A DNA stretch of 6,873 nt from Planctomycetota bacterium (GTDB lineage: Bacteria > Planctomycetota > Planctomycetia > Pirellulales > UBA1268). The translations under genes were made by a program, and so were the position numbers. Location: contig QWQL01000004.1 of NCBI GenBank assembly GCA_003670825.1, positions 1 through 6,873 of the forward strand, given 5' to 3'. Shown piece after piece: positions 5,539 through 6,873 of the stretch (position 1 is its first letter; each line of letters starts with the position of its first letter). Below the pieces are notes generated by a model. It ran no database searches, had not been told where the DNA came from, and saw only the letters and a program-made list of their open reading frames with translations.

Positions 5539-6591
5539 ATGTTCACGTCATGCTCCCGGCGTCACGCTTCCCGACGCAGCCAGCTTGGTTTCACACTCGT
5601 CGAACTCCTGGTGGTGATCGCGATCATCGCCACGCTCATCGGCCTGCTGCTACCCGCGGTGCAGTCGGCCCGAGAGGCCGCCCGGCGCATGGCCTGCGGC
5701 AACAACCTGAAGCAGATCGGGCTGGGAATGCTCTCGCACGAGAGCGCTACCAAGACACTTCCCGCCGGGTTTGAATACGTGAACACCAACCGGTCGGCAT
5801 GGGGATGGGGGGTGTTCATCCTGCCGTACACCGAAAACTCGCAGCTCTTCACGGCACTCAATACGGGCACCACCGAACTCGACACCTATCTGCCGTCGCC
5901 TCCCGCGACGATCAAGGCCGCCCTCCAGACCCCGATCAGCATGTATCGCTGCGCCTCCGACAATACCGGTGCGCTGAACGAACTCTCTGACTTCGGCGAC
6001 AAGGCCACGCTTGCCTCGGGATTCTTTTTGGCGACGAGCAACTACGTTGGCAGCGCGGGTGACGGGAAGGTCAATACGGCCGGCAGCGGCTCGAATGGCC
6101 CAAACAATGCCAACGACTCAGGCGGCGCCTTCTTCGGCTTCCGCGACATGACCCGTGGCCTTCAGCTGAAGAAGTTTCCCGACGGCCTCAGTAAGACACT
6201 CCTTGCCGGTGAACGAGCGGGAGCCGTCTCCGCTGCAGCCGCCGATGCGGGCAGGGGAAGCTATGCCGCCGTCTGGGCTGGCAACGGCAAGCCCTCCAAC
6301 GGCACAAGCCGAAACGGCGCGGGCCGCTGCCTGGCTCGGACCGCCGGGCCGAGTTCTCCCAACTACCCGACGGGATATCCGACGGCTTCCTCTGGCGGCT
6401 GGTACATCAACGACTTCAATCCGGCATCGGGCTCTTTCGGCAAGGGGTTCAGCAGCTGGCACCAGGGCGGGGCGAACTTCCTGATCGGTGATGGCTCGGT
6501 ACGTTTCTTCTCCGACTCGATCGAGCCGCTCGTGCTCTGCGGAGTCGCCCGGCGCGACGATTCGATCGGGGCCGACGGCACCGACAAGTAG
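5539..6591 (+). CDS. DUF1559 type IV pilin-like (prepilin-type N-terminal) protein
   Basis: This 350-residue protein has a type III (prepilin) signal: a basic leader of 17 residues ending in Gly17, then FTLVELLVVIAIIATLIGLLLPAV (18-41), with Glu22 as the conserved fifth residue of the mature form. A prepilin peptidase would cut between Gly17 and Phe18; the hydrophobic helix then holds the protein in the membrane or packs into a pseudopilus. The following AREAARRMACGNNLKQIGLG (44-63) and the C-terminal HQGGANFLIGDGSVRF (308-323) are hallmarks of DUF1559, a family hugely expanded in Planctomycetota. The middle (about 170-300) is rich in Gly, Ser, Asn and Ala, as expected for an exposed variable region. 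Its exact role is unknown; a cell-surface, secretion or pilus-like part is inferred. The frame is open upstream to 4996 but there it overlaps the CoA-transferase gene. It is probably co-transcribed with the lipoprotein gene 28 nt downstream. Confidence 0.95.
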   Translation: MFTSCSRRHASRRSQLGFTLVELLVVIAIIATLIGLLLPAVQSAREAARRMACGNNLKQIGLGMLSHESATKTLPAGFEYVNTNRSAWGWGVFILPYTENSQLFTALNTGTTELDTYLPSPPATIKAALQTPISMYRCASDNTGALNELSDFGDKATLASGFFLATSNYVGSAGDGKVNTAGSGSNGPNNANDSGGAFFGFRDMTRGLQLKKFPDGLSKTLLAGERAGAVSAAAADAGRGSYAAVWAGNGKPSNGTSRNGAGRCLARTAGPSSPNYPTGYPTASSGGWYINDFNPASGSFGKGFSSWHQGGANFLIGDGSVRFFSDSIEPLVLCGVARRDDSIGADGTDK

Positions 6592-6607
6592 TCGACTCGA
6601 AGCCCTT

Positions 6608-6612
6608 GGAGG
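6608..6612 (+). promoter_or_regulatory. Ribosome binding site of the lipoprotein gene
   Basis: GGAGG ends 7 nt before ATG 6620, in the 28-nt gap after the pilin-like gene. It is the strongest Shine-Dalgarno match in the window and confirms a translated gene here. Confidence 0.65.
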
Positions 6613-6619
6613 TCGCCTG

Positions 6620-6873
6620 ATGGTCCGTGGAACATCCCCGTGGAGCCGCCGCCTGACGCCCGTCATTCTCCTGGCCTGCCTCGCAGCGACAGGGTGCGGT
6701 GACTGGTGGCTGCGAATCACGGAGGTTTCCGGCACCATCCGGATCGACGGCAAGCCAGCGAAGGGCGTGCAGGTCGTCTTTCAGCCGCTCGATGCCTCCC
6801 GGCCTCGGGCCCTTGCCCAGACCGACAAAGACGGCGCGTTCCGGCTTGGCCGGCAGGGGCCTGGCAACCGCCA
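6620..6873 (+). CDS. Small planctomycete lipoprotein with carboxypeptidase-regulatory-like domain (5' part only)
   Basis: The first 84 codons are present and the gene continues beyond the window. The N-terminus is a lipoprotein signal: basic n-region (R3, R10, R11), hydrophobic LTPVILLACLAA, then the lipobox-like ATGC with Cys26 as the expected lipidated residue. Next comes TEVSGTIRIDGKPAKGVQVV (35-54) followed by FQPL. This is the opening of a beta-sandwich related to carboxypeptidase-regulatory or transthyretin-like domains, continued by ALAQTDKDGAFRLG (64-77). Proteins of this form commonly sit next to DUF1559 genes in planctomycetes, which matches the 28-nt gap here. It should be an envelope lipoprotein; whether it partners the pilin-like protein is unknown. 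Confidence 0.85.
   Translation, partial: MVRGTSPWSRRLTPVILLACLAATGCGDWWLRITEVSGTIRIDGKPAKGVQVVFQPLDASRPRALAQTDKDGAFRLGRQGPGNR

Noticed and set aside
4683..5546. 287-residue minus-strand open frame
   Set aside because: It lies opposite the well-supported CoA-transferase gene. High GC keeps antisense frames open, and the translation is Arg-rich with no recognisable domain.

Overview
The window is GC-rich chromosomal DNA with five substantial genes, all on the + strand, and a few codons of a sixth at the left edge. A DUF1559 type IV pilin-like protein (mature N-terminus FTLVELLVVIAII, C-terminal GGANFLIGDGSVRF) followed by a small lipoprotein with a 'VSGTIRIDGKPAKGVQVVFQP' domain is characteristic of Planctomycetota, most likely a Pirellulales-type bacterium. 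That assignment rests on recognised protein families, not on a database search. I see no tRNA, rRNA, CRISPR array, insertion sequence or phage gene.

Layout. (1) 1-895: the last codons of an upstream gene, probably trpB, then a complete trpA (tryptophan synthase alpha chain, both catalytic acids present). (2) 896-1061: a non-coding gap with a weak hairpin and two TCGTAT half-sites 21 bp apart in front of the next gene. (3) 1062-5417: a compact three-gene cluster with gaps of 19 and 26 nt. It encodes a GntR/FCD transcription regulator, a 759-residue two-domain protein (agarase-like glycoside hydrolase joined to an alpha/beta-hydrolase esterase), and a class III (CaiB/BaiF) CoA-transferase. (4) 5418-5538: a 121-nt gap with a TATACT promoter-like box inside an imperfect inverted repeat. 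(5) 5539-6873: the DUF1559 pilin-like gene and, 28 nt later, the start of a lipoprotein gene that runs off the window.

How the genes may work together. The middle cluster is the most interesting part. Its order suggests a substrate-responsive catabolic unit: an acid-sensing FCD regulator, an envelope or exported enzyme that could cut a glycosidic bond and an ester bond of the same acylated carbohydrate, and a CoA-transferase that could activate the released acid. This is inference from family membership and gene spacing; no substrate can be read from the sequence. The pilin-like and lipoprotein genes form a separate, common planctomycete pair, and trpA is ordinary housekeeping.

Start codons at 1062, 1882 and 5539 each have a GGAG/GAGG-type Shine-Dalgarno sequence ending 9 nt upstream. 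This was used to choose them over longer open frames that run back into neighbouring genes.
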